Source of the DNA: Microbacterium sp.
GTDB lineage: Bacteria; Actinomycetota; Actinomycetes; Actinomycetales; Microbacteriaceae
Reading direction: 5' to 3'
NCBI GenBank assembly: GCA_002703245.1
Contig: NZTV01000083.1
Location: 1 to 64,000 of the forward strand
Length of the DNA: 64,000 bases
A program made the translations under genes and the position numbers. How positions within the stretch are numbered: position 1 is the first letter of the stretch; every line of letters starts with the position of its first letter. A model generated the notes under the pieces. The model was not told the origin of the DNA. It did not search any database and saw nothing but the letters and a program-made list of their open reading frames with translations. Shown piece after piece: positions 43,752 through 52,162 of the stretch.

Positions 43752-45944
43752 ATGACGACGAAGAAGAAGCTTGCCCCCGCTTCCCCGTGGGTGGAACTTC
43801 GCACCACCATGAAGGACTGGGACGCCGCAGACCCGGCGTTGCTGACCACGATGGCCACCCAACTCCACCTGATCCGGGCGTTCGAGGAGAGCGTGCTCGA
43901 TCTGGCGGGGCAGAAGCTCATCAACGGCCCGGCTCACTCCAGCATCGGACAGGAGGGCGGCGCGGTCGGATCGATCCTGCCGTTGACGGTCGCCGACCAG
44001 ATAAACGGCTCGCACCGAGGACACCACCAGTTCCTCGCCAAGGCGCTCACCGCCGTGCAGCCCGACGGGTTCGGCATGACCGGAGACTTCTCGGGTGAGG
44101 TCCGCGAGGTGCTCTCCCGCAGCCTGTCGGAGATCTGCGGCCTGGCCGCCGGGTACTGCGGTGGCCGTGGCGGCTCGATGCACCTGCAGTGGAAGGAGAT
44201 CGGGGCGATGGGCACGAACGCCATCGTCGGCGGTGCGGTCCCGTTCGCGACCGGCTTCGCCTGGTCCGATCGGCATGCGGGCACGGATGCGGTCTCGGTG
44301 ACCTACTTCGGCGACGGAGCGATGAACATCGGATCCGTTCTGGAGAGTCTGAACCTCGCCTCGGCGTGGTCGTTGCCGGTGTGCTTCTTCGTGGAGAACA
44401 ACCAGTACGCGGTCTCGACCACGGTCGAGGAGGCGACGGGAGAACCGCGTCTGTCCGCCCGGGCACTCGGATTCAACATCCCGAGCTGGCGCGTGGACGG
44501 TATGGACCCCCTCGCGGTGCACCTGGCGATGGAGGAGGCGCTCGAGCACATGCGGGCGGGCAAGGGCCCGACCATGATCGAGGCTGACGTCTACCGCTAC
44601 TTCCACCAGAACGGACCTTTCCCGGGCAGTGCGTTCGGCTATCGCGACCGAGACGAAGAGACGGCGTGGCGTGGCCGCGACCCGCTCGAGGCCATCGGCG
44701 GTCACCTGATCCGGCGCGGCATCGTCGGCCCGGACGAGATCGCCGACCTGCGTGCGCGGTGCAAGGCGATCATGTCCTCGGTGTGCGACGAGCTGCTCGA
44801 GCCCGATCCCGACCGCAAGGGCCAGCAGCGCTTCCGGCTGGACCTGTGGCCGGACCCGAGCGCGATCGACGAGGGGATCCGGGGTGACCTGTCCGAGCTC
44901 GACGGCGCGCGCTACCTCGAAGCCGGCGACGTCACCGGCGCCACGACCACCGTGCGTTTCGTCGACGCCGTCGCGGAGGTGATGTCGCGACGCATGGCGC
45001 GGGACGAGCGCATCGTCGTGCTCGGCGAGGACGTGCACAAGCTCAGCGGAGGGCCGCGCGGGGCGACCAAGGGCCTGAAAGAGGCCTATCCCGATCGTGT
45101 GCTGGGAACGCCCATCAGCGAAGCGGCCTTCAGCGGTCTGGCCGGCGGCATGGCCCTGGACGGCCGCTACCGCCCGGTCATCGAGCTCATGTACGCCGAC
45201 TTCGTGTGGGTGGCCGCCGATCAGCTGTTCAATCAGATCGGCAAGGCCCGCCACATGTTCGGCGGCCAGCACAGCATGCCGTTGGTGATGCGCATCAAGG
45301 TGGGTACCCGCACCGGCTACGGGTCCCAGCACTCGATGGACCCCGCCGGAGTCATGGCCTCATCCGCCGGGTGGCGCATCGTGGCCCCGTCGACACCCCA
45401 CGACTACATCGGCGCCATGAATGCGGCGTTGCAGTGTGAGGACCCGGTCGCGGTGCTCGAGCACGATGCGGACCTGTATCGCGCCGAGGGCGCGGTGCCC
45501 GACGGTGACCTGGACTACCTCCTTCCCGTCGGATCTGCCGCCGTGCGCCGGACCGGCGAGGCCGTGACGGTGCTGACCTACCTGTCGATGGTCGCGCCCA
45601 GCGTGGAAGCTGCGGAGCTCAGCGGCGTGGACGCTGAGGTCATCGATCTGCGCTGGCTCGACATGGCCAGTATCGACTGGGACACGATCGAGCGGAGCAT
45701 CACGAAGACCAATCGCGTGATGATCGTCGAGCAGGGATCCCGGCAGACCTCCTACGGGGCGCTCTTGGCCGATGAGATCCAGCGCCGGTACTTCGATTGG
45801 CTGGACGCCCCTGTCGCGCGGGTCTGCGGAAGCGAGTCGTCGCCGAGTATCAGCAAGGTCCTCGAAGAGGCGGCTCTCGCGAACGCGGACGACGTCGCGG
45901 CGGGTCTGACCAGACTCGCCTTCGACACGGAAGGGGCCGACTGA
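43752..45944 (+). CDS. 2-oxoacid/acetoin dehydrogenase E1, alpha and beta fused
   Basis: 730 residues. Residues 1-370 are E1 alpha: IRAFEESVLDLAGQ, SSIGQEGGAVGS, GGRGGSMHLQW and the TPP motif YFGDGAMNIGSVLESLNLA to ENNQYAVSTT. Residues from about 395 are E1 beta: VVLGEDVHKLSGG, GTPISEAAFSGLAGGMALDG and HSMDPAGVMASSAGWRIVAPS. The subunits are usually separate genes; here one chain carries both. Closest in feel to acetoin dehydrogenase AcoA/AcoB-type E1, but the substrate is uncertain. It is coupled by one base to the E2 gene. No E3 gene is in the window. Confidence 0.9.
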   Translation: MTTKKKLAPASPWVELRTTMKDWDAADPALLTTMATQLHLIRAFEESVLDLAGQKLINGPAHSSIGQEGGAVGSILPLTVADQINGSHRGHHQFLAKALTAVQPDGFGMTGDFSGEVREVLSRSLSEICGLAAGYCGGRGGSMHLQWKEIGAMGTNAIVGGAVPFATGFAWSDRHAGTDAVSVTYFGDGAMNIGSVLESLNLASAWSLPVCFFVENNQYAVSTTVEEATGEPRLSARALGFNIPSWRVDGMDPLAVHLAMEEALEHMRAGKGPTMIEADVYRYFHQNGPFPGSAFGYRDRDEETAWRGRDPLEAIGGHLIRRGIVGPDEIADLRARCKAIMSSVCDELLEPDPDRKGQQRFRLDLWPDPSAIDEGIRGDLSELDGARYLEAGDVTGATTTVRFVDAVAEVMSRRMARDERIVVLGEDVHKLSGGPRGATKGLKEAYPDRVLGTPISEAAFSGLAGGMALDGRYRPVIELMYADFVWVAADQLFNQIGKARHMFGGQHSMPLVMRIKVGTRTGYGSQHSMDPAGVMASSAGWRIVAPSTPHDYIGAMNAALQCEDPVAVLEHDADLYRAEGAVPDGDLDYLLPVGSAAVRRTGEAVTVLTYLSMVAPSVEAAELSGVDAEVIDLRWLDMASIDWDTIERSITKTNRVMIVEQGSRQTSYGALLADEIQRRYFDWLDAPVARVCGSESSPSISKVLEEAALANADDVAAGLTRLAFDTEGAD

Positions 45945-47248
45945 TGGCCAGTGCGCTGCGGATGCCCGGTGTCTCGGCCGACTCCGAGGAGGCGGTGCTC
46001 GTCGAATGGTCCGTCTCGACAGGAGCGAGCATCGGTGAAGGCGACGCCGTCGCGGTCGTCGAGACCGAGAAGGCCAATGTCGATATCGTCGCGGACGCCG
46101 CCGGAACCGTATGGCGACTGCTCGCCGAACCCGGCGAATCGGTGGTGGTGGGAAACCCCATCGCCGTCGTCCTGGCCGCCGGGGAGGGTGACGACGCGGG
46201 AGAAGCGCTGCTGACGAGCCTCGGACTGGGTGAGGACGAGAAAACGGCATCCGATCCCGATGCCCCCGACTCCGCACCCGCCCCCGATACCGCACCCGCC
46301 GGCGAGCCGGTCGCGGCCCCGGCGTCGAGCGCTAGCGCGCCGAGCCCCGCGGGAGAAGGGCGACGACTGTTCGCCTCACCCCTGGTGCGCCGGTTGGCCC
46401 ACGAAGCGGGGGTGTCGCTGGAGAGCGTGCCCGGTAGCGGTCCGCACGGTCGTGTCGTCAAACGCGATCTCGAGAAGCTGCTGGCCGCCTCGGCTACTCC
46501 GCTCCCGTCGACGCCACCCCCGGCTGCACCGACCCCGGCGTCGGCAGCCGTGACCGAGGCCGCGCCGGCGGAGGAGGGCGACATCCCCCACACGCGCATG
46601 AGGCGCGCGATCGCGGGAGCGCTGACGGCGAGCAAGCAGCAGTCCCCGCACTTCTATCTGTCCCGAAGCGTTCGGATGGACGCCCTGCTGGATCTGCGCG
46701 CGACCATCAACGCCGCGTCGACCACGCGTGTGTCGGTCAACGACTTCATCGTCAAGGCGATCGCGGATGCGTTCGTGGCGGTCCCCGAGGCCAATGTCAT
46801 GTGGCTTCCCGACGCGGTCAGACCCCTGTCCTCGATCGATGTCTCCGTGGCCATCGGCAGCGAGAAGGGCCTGGTGACCCCCGTCGTCCGGGACGTCGAT
46901 CGGCTACGACTGACCGAGGTCTCCAAACGGGTGCGGGACTATGTCGCACGGGCCGACGAAGGACGCCTCCGACAGGAGGACCTCGAGGGAGGGGCGTTCA
47001 CGGTGTCCAACCTCGGCATGTTCGGTGTCGAGGAGTTCTCCGCGATCATCAACCCGCCGCAGGTGGGCATCCTCGCCGTCGGGGCCGTCGTCGAGACGCC
47101 CGTGGTGGAGCAGGGTCGCATCGTGCCCGCCCGCGTGATGAAGGTGACGGCGTCGTTCGATCATCGTCCGATCGACGGCGTGTTGGGTGCCCGGTGGCTC
47201 GCGGCGTTCGCCGCCGCCCTGGAGAACCCCTACACACTCCTGGCCTGA
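45944..47248 (+). CDS. Dihydrolipoamide acyltransferase E2
   Basis: 434 residues from ATG 45944, overlapping the E1 stop by one base. Residues 1-80 are a lipoyl domain with the lipoylated Lys43 in VVETEKANVDI. A Pro/Ala-rich linker leads to the E1/E3-binding domain (FASPLVRRLAHEAGVSLESV, GPHGRVVKRDL). The catalytic domain (about 215-434) includes FTVSNLGMFGVEEFSAIINP and the active-site His407 in FDHRPIDG. It receives the acyl group from the fused E1 and passes it to CoA. E3 must be supplied from elsewhere. Confidence 0.93.
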   Translation: MASALRMPGVSADSEEAVLVEWSVSTGASIGEGDAVAVVETEKANVDIVADAAGTVWRLLAEPGESVVVGNPIAVVLAAGEGDDAGEALLTSLGLGEDEKTASDPDAPDSAPAPDTAPAGEPVAAPASSASAPSPAGEGRRLFASPLVRRLAHEAGVSLESVPGSGPHGRVVKRDLEKLLAASATPLPSTPPPAAPTPASAAVTEAAPAEEGDIPHTRMRRAIAGALTASKQQSPHFYLSRSVRMDALLDLRATINAASTTRVSVNDFIVKAIADAFVAVPEANVMWLPDAVRPLSSIDVSVAIGSEKGLVTPVVRDVDRLRLTEVSKRVRDYVARADEGRLRQEDLEGGAFTVSNLGMFGVEEFSAIINPPQVGILAVGAVVETPVVEQGRIVPARVMKVTASFDHRPIDGVLGARWLAAFAAALENPYTLLA

Positions 47249-47271
47249 CGCCCTGTCGGCGGGGGGGGGAG

Positions 47272-47329
47272 TCCCTACCCGCCGATAGGGAAAGCCCCAA
47301 TTACGGGGTCGGAGGGCACCTGGAAGCGT
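47272..47329 (+). promoter_or_regulatory. Shared-motif promoter D (ABC importer-TIM operon)
   Basis: TCCCTAC at 47272, GGGAAAGCCC at 47288-47297, AT at 47300, 22 bases, AAGCGT at 47324-47329. It has the clearest two arms of the five. Expected start near 47336, about 40 bases before the binding-protein gene. Confidence 0.8.
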
Positions 47330-47376
47330 GAGAGACGACAAGCGATGTCCTGTCGCAAGTTCAAGGGAGAACGCGC

Positions 47377-48432
47377 ATGAAACTCAAGCACACCCGGCGC
47401 TCGGTCGCCGCTGCAACGATCGGCATCGCGGCGCTCGCCGCCGCAGGATGCACCACCGTCGGCTCCAGCGACGGCGGCGACGCCGGATCCGGTGACGACG
47501 ACGGCAAGTACCGTATCGTCACCGTCTCGAAGGTCGAGGGGATCACCTGGTTCCAGCGGATGTCCGAAGGCGTCGACATGTTCAACGACGAGTATTCGGA
47601 CGAGGTCGAGGCCTACCAGACCGGCCCGGACTCGGGAGACCCCGCTCAGCAGGTCCAGATCGTCGAGGACCTCATCGCCCAGCAGGTCGACGCCATCATC
47701 GTCGTCCCCAACGACGTGCTCGGAATCGCCCCGGTGCTGGAACGCGCACGCGAAGCCGGCATCATCGTCGGCGTCACCGAGGCCACGCAGCTCGTCGGCA
47801 CCGACTCGATCGACTACGACGTGGAGGCCTTCTACAACGCCGAGTTCGGCGCCGGGTTCGGTCAGCAGCTCACCGAGGCGATGAACTGCGAAGGGGAGTA
47901 CGCCACGAGCGTGGGCCTGCTCACCAGTGAGTCGCACATGGAGTGGCTCGCGGCGGCCAACGAGTACATCGCCGAGAACTGCCCCGACATGGTCAACGTC
48001 TCGCCGACGCCGTACGAGAACGAGAACGACGACCAGGTCAGCCGCGACCTCGCCGAAGAGATCCTCAGCGCGTATCCCGATCTGGGCGGGTACTTGGCGA
48101 CCACCCCGTCGGGTGGCTCCGGAATGGCCAGTGCGCTGCGCGACAAGGGGCGCCAGGACGTCCAGGTCGTCGCCCTGACCCTGCCGTCCGTGGCCGGGCC
48201 CGACCTCGAAGAGGGCTACATGTTCGCCGGTCAGGGATGGGACCCCGCCGGGTGGGGATGGGCCCTCAACGACGTCGCCCTCCGGATGCTCAAGGGTGAG
48301 GACGTCACCACGGGGACCGACCTCGGTTGGCCCGGATACGAAGAGGTCGTGGTCGACGGTCAGCTCATCATCGGCAACGACATCCAGCAGTACTACCCGG
48401 GTGACTTCGCCGACGGCGACTACCCGTTCTGA
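47377..48432 (+). CDS. Sugar-binding lipoprotein, ribose/LsrB-type
   Basis: 351 residues with GGAGA before ATG 47377. A signal peptide (KLKHTRRSVAAATIGIAALA) with lipobox AAAGC is followed by an acidic linker and a periplasmic-binding-protein type I fold (IVEDLIAQQVDAIIVVPND, YLATTPSGGSGMASALRDKG). Overall it is closest to the LsrB/RhaS-like binding proteins that take autoinducer-2, rhamnose or tetritols. It is first in the importer operon, followed by an intra-operon hairpin. Confidence 0.92.
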   Translation: MKLKHTRRSVAAATIGIAALAAAGCTTVGSSDGGDAGSGDDDGKYRIVTVSKVEGITWFQRMSEGVDMFNDEYSDEVEAYQTGPDSGDPAQQVQIVEDLIAQQVDAIIVVPNDVLGIAPVLERAREAGIIVGVTEATQLVGTDSIDYDVEAFYNAEFGAGFGQQLTEAMNCEGEYATSVGLLTSESHMEWLAAANEYIAENCPDMVNVSPTPYENENDDQVSRDLAEEILSAYPDLGGYLATTPSGGSGMASALRDKGRQDVQVVALTLPSVAGPDLEEGYMFAGQGWDPAGWGWALNDVALRMLKGEDVTTGTDLGWPGYEEVVVDGQLIIGNDIQQYYPGDFADGDYPF

Positions 48433-48438
48433 TCCCTC

Positions 48439-48467
48439 GCGGGCGGCGCACCCCGTGCGCCGCCCGC
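48439..48467 (+). terminator. Hairpin between binding protein and ATPase genes
   Basis: A perfect 13-base-pair stem (GCGGGCGGCGCAC) with a three-base loop begins seven bases after the binding-protein stop, within the operon. As at 4536-4567, it probably tunes the excess of binding protein over membrane parts by partial termination or 3'-end protection. Confidence 0.7.
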
Positions 48468-48492
48468 TCGGAAACCGCACAAAGGAGTCGCG

Positions 48493-50055
48493 TTGCCCGA
48501 GACGACCCCCGCCGCATCGTCGCCGCTGCTGTCAGCACGTGGCCTCGAGATCTCCTTCGGCGGAATCCAAGCCCTCCGCGGTGTCGACCTCGACATCGCA
48601 CCCGGAGAGATCCACTGCCTGGCCGGCGAGAACGGGTCGGGCAAGTCGACCTTCACCAAGATCGTCGCCGGCGTCTATCAGGCCGACGCGGGGGAGATCG
48701 TCTTCGACGGTGAACCCGCGCACTGGCACCATCCGAGTGACGCGGTCGCCGCGGGGATCCAGGTCATCTACCAGGACCTGTCGTTGTTCCCGCACCTCTC
48801 GGTCGCGGAGAACATCGCCGTCAACCACATGATGCAGGACCGCTCGCCGATCATCAGTCGCAAGCGGATGCGGGCCATAGCCCGGGAGCAACTCGAGCGC
48901 ATCGGGCTGGACCTGCCGCTGGATGCGCCGGTGGGCTCGCTGTCGATGGCCAATCGTCAGCTGGTCGCGATCTGTCGTGCGCTGAGCATGGATGCGCGCC
49001 TGCTGTTCATGGACGAGCCGACCACCGCGTTGACCAACAGGGAGGTGTCTCGCCTGCTGGAGATCGTCCTCGATCTCAAGCGTCGGGGCCTGTCGATCGT
49101 GTTCATCAGCCACAAGCTCGACGAGGTCTTCTCCATCGCCGACAACATCAGCGTGTTCCGCGACGGGATCAAGGTCGGAGACTTCGCCGCAGCCGACCTG
49201 GACGAGGTGTCCCTCAGCCGTCACATGACCGGCCGCGACGTGACCTACGAGCGGTATCACCGCACGCAGGATGACGATAGGCCCGTCCTCGAAGTCCGGG
49301 AACTCGCGCGCGAGGGGCACTACGCGGACGTCTCCTTCGACGTGCGCCGCGGCGACATCCTCGGTGTGATCGGACTGCTCGGTTCGGGACGCACCGAGAT
49401 GGCGCTGTCCCTGTTCGGGCTCAACCACCACACCGGCGGCACCATCGTCGTCGACGGTGAGCCGGTGCGCATCCGAGCCCCCTGGGACGCCATGCGTCAC
49501 GGGATCGCACTCGTCCCGGAAGACCGCCACGAGCAGGGCCTGTTCGGCAAGCAGTCCGTGGCGGTCAACGCCACCGCGACCATGCTCGACCGGATCCTGA
49601 GTCCGTTCCGGACCCTCTCCCCGACCAAGGAGAAGGCCCTCGCGCAACGGGTGGTCGACGAGATGAAGGTCAACAACCGCGACATCGCGACCCGCGTGTC
49701 CAATCTGTCCGGCGGAAACCAGCAGAAGGTCGTCATCGGGAAGTGGCTCTTCCGCGACCCGAAGGTCTTCATCCTCGACAGTCCCACCGTGGGTATCGAC
49801 ATCGGATCCAAGTCCGAGATCTACGACCAGATCCACCGGCTCGCACGAGAGGACATGGCGGTGATCATGATCTCCGATGAAGCCGAGGAGGTCGTGGCCA
49901 ACTGCAACCGCATCCTCGTCATGCACGACGGTCACATCCTGCGCACCTTCGAGGAGGGGGAGATCCGGGCCGAAGGGTTCCGGGACCGCCTCGACGACAT
50001 CATCGCCAACCCCGACGACCAGGATCAGCCCGAGCAGCAGGAGGTGGCGCGATGA
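48493..50055 (+). CDS. Sugar ABC transporter ATPase, RbsA type (two NBDs)
   Basis: 520 residues from TTG 48493, seven bases after AAAGGAGT. The first nucleotide-binding domain has Walker A GENGSGKST, signature LSMANRQLVAICRAL and Walker B LLFMDEPTTAL. The second has the degenerate Walker A GLLGSGRTEM that is normal for RbsA proteins, signature LSGGNQQKVVIGKWL and FILDSPTVGIDIGSK. It powers the two permeases that follow. The permease gene starts inside its stop codon (ATGA). Confidence 0.94.
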   Translation: MPETTPAASSPLLSARGLEISFGGIQALRGVDLDIAPGEIHCLAGENGSGKSTFTKIVAGVYQADAGEIVFDGEPAHWHHPSDAVAAGIQVIYQDLSLFPHLSVAENIAVNHMMQDRSPIISRKRMRAIAREQLERIGLDLPLDAPVGSLSMANRQLVAICRALSMDARLLFMDEPTTALTNREVSRLLEIVLDLKRRGLSIVFISHKLDEVFSIADNISVFRDGIKVGDFAAADLDEVSLSRHMTGRDVTYERYHRTQDDDRPVLEVRELAREGHYADVSFDVRRGDILGVIGLLGSGRTEMALSLFGLNHHTGGTIVVDGEPVRIRAPWDAMRHGIALVPEDRHEQGLFGKQSVAVNATATMLDRILSPFRTLSPTKEKALAQRVVDEMKVNNRDIATRVSNLSGGNQQKVVIGKWLFRDPKVFILDSPTVGIDIGSKSEIYDQIHRLAREDMAVIMISDEAEEVVANCNRILVMHDGHILRTFEEGEIRAEGFRDRLDDIIANPDDQDQPEQQEVAR

Positions 50056-51080
50056 CCCGTTCACCGTTCGCCGCGGTCTTCCACCGCAAGATGACCACGA
50101 TGGAGAAGATGCTCTCGCTCATCATCGTGGGCTACATCATCCTCGTCGCCACGCAGAGTGCGAGCTTCTTCAGCGTCTCCACCCTCTTCGACCTCATTCG
50201 CTCGGGCGCCGCGCTGACGATCTTCGCCTTCGGCGTGCTGATCGTCTTCATCTCCGGGGGAATCGACGTCTCCTTCGCCGCGATCGGCATCGTCGCCGGC
50301 TACTCCGCCGTCCTGATCTCCAAGGCGACGGGGGTCGACGACATCTTGTTCATCATCGTCGTCGCCGTCGTCATCGGGTGCGGTCTCGGGTCGATCAATG
50401 CGCTTCTGATCCATCTTCACAACCTCCCGACCCTGATCGTCACCCTCGGAACCGCCAGCGTGTTCCACGGCGCGATGGCACTCCTGCTCGGCATGGAGAC
50501 CTTCACCCGATCCGGGGTCCCGCAGTCGATCCTCGACTTCGGTGCGGCGCGGCTGTTCACCATCGGAGGTGACTCCGGTCAGGCGGGGCTGTCGATCTTC
50601 CTTCCGCTGGTGATCGGCGTCGGCGTCCTCACGTGGTTCCTGCTGTACCGAACCCGGATCGGGCGCTCCGTCTACGCGCTGGGGAGCAACGCGGAGTCGG
50701 CGTCGCGGGTGGGGATGAGCCTGCTCAAGACCCAACTGTTCATCTACATGTATGTGGGAGCCCTTTCCGGCCTCGCGGGGATCGTGTATTTCAGCGGGTT
50801 GGCCTACATCAACCCCGCGGCGTTGATCGGTACCGAACTCGCCGTCATCGCGGCCGTCGTGATCGGCGGGGCGAAGCTCACCGGTGGCGAGGGGACGATC
50901 CTCGGCACCGTGCTCGGAGTCATGATCTGGCAGCTCCTGCAGAACACGCTCATCCACCTCGGGCTCGACTCGTCGTTCCAGGACCTCTTCTTCGGGGCCG
51001 TCCTGGTCGCCATCCTCGGGTTCATCTACTTCCGGCAACGCCAGGCGAACAGACGCGCCCTGGTCTTCTCGTCGAACTGA
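50052..51080 (+). CDS. Sugar ABC transporter permease, RbsC/LsrC-like
   Basis: 342 residues with about ten membrane segments. FISGGIDVSFAAIGIVAGYS matches the BPD_transp_2 motif (GGIDLSVG in RbsC), and ALGSNAESASRVGMSLLKTQ the conserved cytoplasmic loop contacting the ATPase. The four-base overlap with the ATPase gene indicates coupling. It forms a heterodimer with the next, distinct permease, as in Lsr systems. Confidence 0.93.
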   Translation: MTRSPFAAVFHRKMTTMEKMLSLIIVGYIILVATQSASFFSVSTLFDLIRSGAALTIFAFGVLIVFISGGIDVSFAAIGIVAGYSAVLISKATGVDDILFIIVVAVVIGCGLGSINALLIHLHNLPTLIVTLGTASVFHGAMALLLGMETFTRSGVPQSILDFGAARLFTIGGDSGQAGLSIFLPLVIGVGVLTWFLLYRTRIGRSVYALGSNAESASRVGMSLLKTQLFIYMYVGALSGLAGIVYFSGLAYINPAALIGTELAVIAAVVIGGAKLTGGEGTILGTVLGVMIWQLLQNTLIHLGLDSSFQDLFFGAVLVAILGFIYFRQRQANRRALVFSSN

Positions 51081-51091
51081 AGGGCACGCCC

Positions 51092-52162
51092 ATGAACAGG
51101 TTCACCACCTTCCTCGCCCGAGACAAGGACTTCACCGTCTTGGCGATCACGACGATCGTCGTGACCTTCGCCCTCTACATGTTGCTCGGACAGCGGGTGT
51201 TCTCCCTCGCGGGGGTCCAGTCGATGTCGATCCAGGTCAGCGAGTTCGGCCTTCTCGCGATCGCCATGGGCCTGGCGATGCTCACCGGGGGCATCGACTT
51301 GTCGATCGTCGCGGCGGCGGGGCTCGCGGGGGTCATGGCCTCCCTGGTGATGAGCGGCCAGATCATCCCCGTCACCGAGGACAACTCGGGGATGTTGTTC
51401 GTGCTGGGGATCGTCGTCGCGCTGGTGACGGGACTGATGACCGGTCTGCTCAACGGGCTGATCATCGCGAAGCTGTCGGTACCGCCGATCCTGGCCACCC
51501 TGGGCACGATGATCCTGTTCACCGGGATCGGCATGGCCATCACCACGGGCAACAGTGTCGGGATCCTCGTGGCAGGGTTCTCGGACATCGCCGCGATCGC
51601 GATCGGACCGGCACCGCTGGTGTTCGTGATGCTCATCGTCGTCTTCGTCCTCGTCGGGCTCACGCTGACCAAGACGCGCTTCGGGCGTCGGATCTACTTG
51701 TTCGGGGAGAACGATGTCGCGTTGCGCTTCTCGGGTGCGCGCACGGAGCGGACGATCATCTTCACGTACATGATGATCGGCATCATCGTCGGGCTCGCCG
51801 CGATCGTGATCATCGCGCGCGCGAACTCGATGCGTGTCGGCTTCGGCGAGTCCTACCTGCTGCAGACGATCCTCGCCGTCGTGCTTGCAGGCTTCAACCC
51901 GTTCGGCGGAAAGGGGCGGATCATCAGCCTGGGCTTCGCTCTCGTCCTCCTCCAGACCCTGTCGACGTCGATGACGGCGTTCGGGTTCTCGCCGTACGCC
52001 AAGAACCTCGTCTGGGGCCTGATGCTCCTCGTGGTCATGGTCGTGACGTACTACGTGAACCGCCCGCGCGCGAAAGTCCGCCGTCCGAGGGACATGACCG
52101 GTGGTCTGGTCGCTCCGACGGGCACATTCCCCACCGTCCGCAGCAAGGCCGGCGCGCGATGA
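51092..52162 (+). CDS. Sugar ABC transporter permease, second (LsrD-like)
   Basis: 356 residues from ATG 51092. MLTGGIDLSIVAAAGLAGVM is the family motif and LFGENDVALRFSGARTERTI the cytoplasmic loop. The two permeases differ clearly, so the pore is a heterodimer, which fits Lsr-type and erythritol-type importers better than the ribose homodimer. A basic 35-residue C-terminal tail follows the last helix. Its stop overlaps the TIM-like gene (ATGA). Confidence 0.93.
   Translation: MNRFTTFLARDKDFTVLAITTIVVTFALYMLLGQRVFSLAGVQSMSIQVSEFGLLAIAMGLAMLTGGIDLSIVAAAGLAGVMASLVMSGQIIPVTEDNSGMLFVLGIVVALVTGLMTGLLNGLIIAKLSVPPILATLGTMILFTGIGMAITTGNSVGILVAGFSDIAAIAIGPAPLVFVMLIVVFVLVGLTLTKTRFGRRIYLFGENDVALRFSGARTERTIIFTYMMIGIIVGLAAIVIIARANSMRVGFGESYLLQTILAVVLAGFNPFGGKGRIISLGFALVLLQTLSTSMTAFGFSPYAKNLVWGLMLLVVMVVTYYVNRPRAKVRRPRDMTGGLVAPTGTFPTVRSKAGAR

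Noticed and set aside
49380-49410. Damaged second ATPase site in the sugar importer ATPase
   Set aside because: A degenerate second Walker A (GLLGSGRTEM) is normal for RbsA-type proteins.
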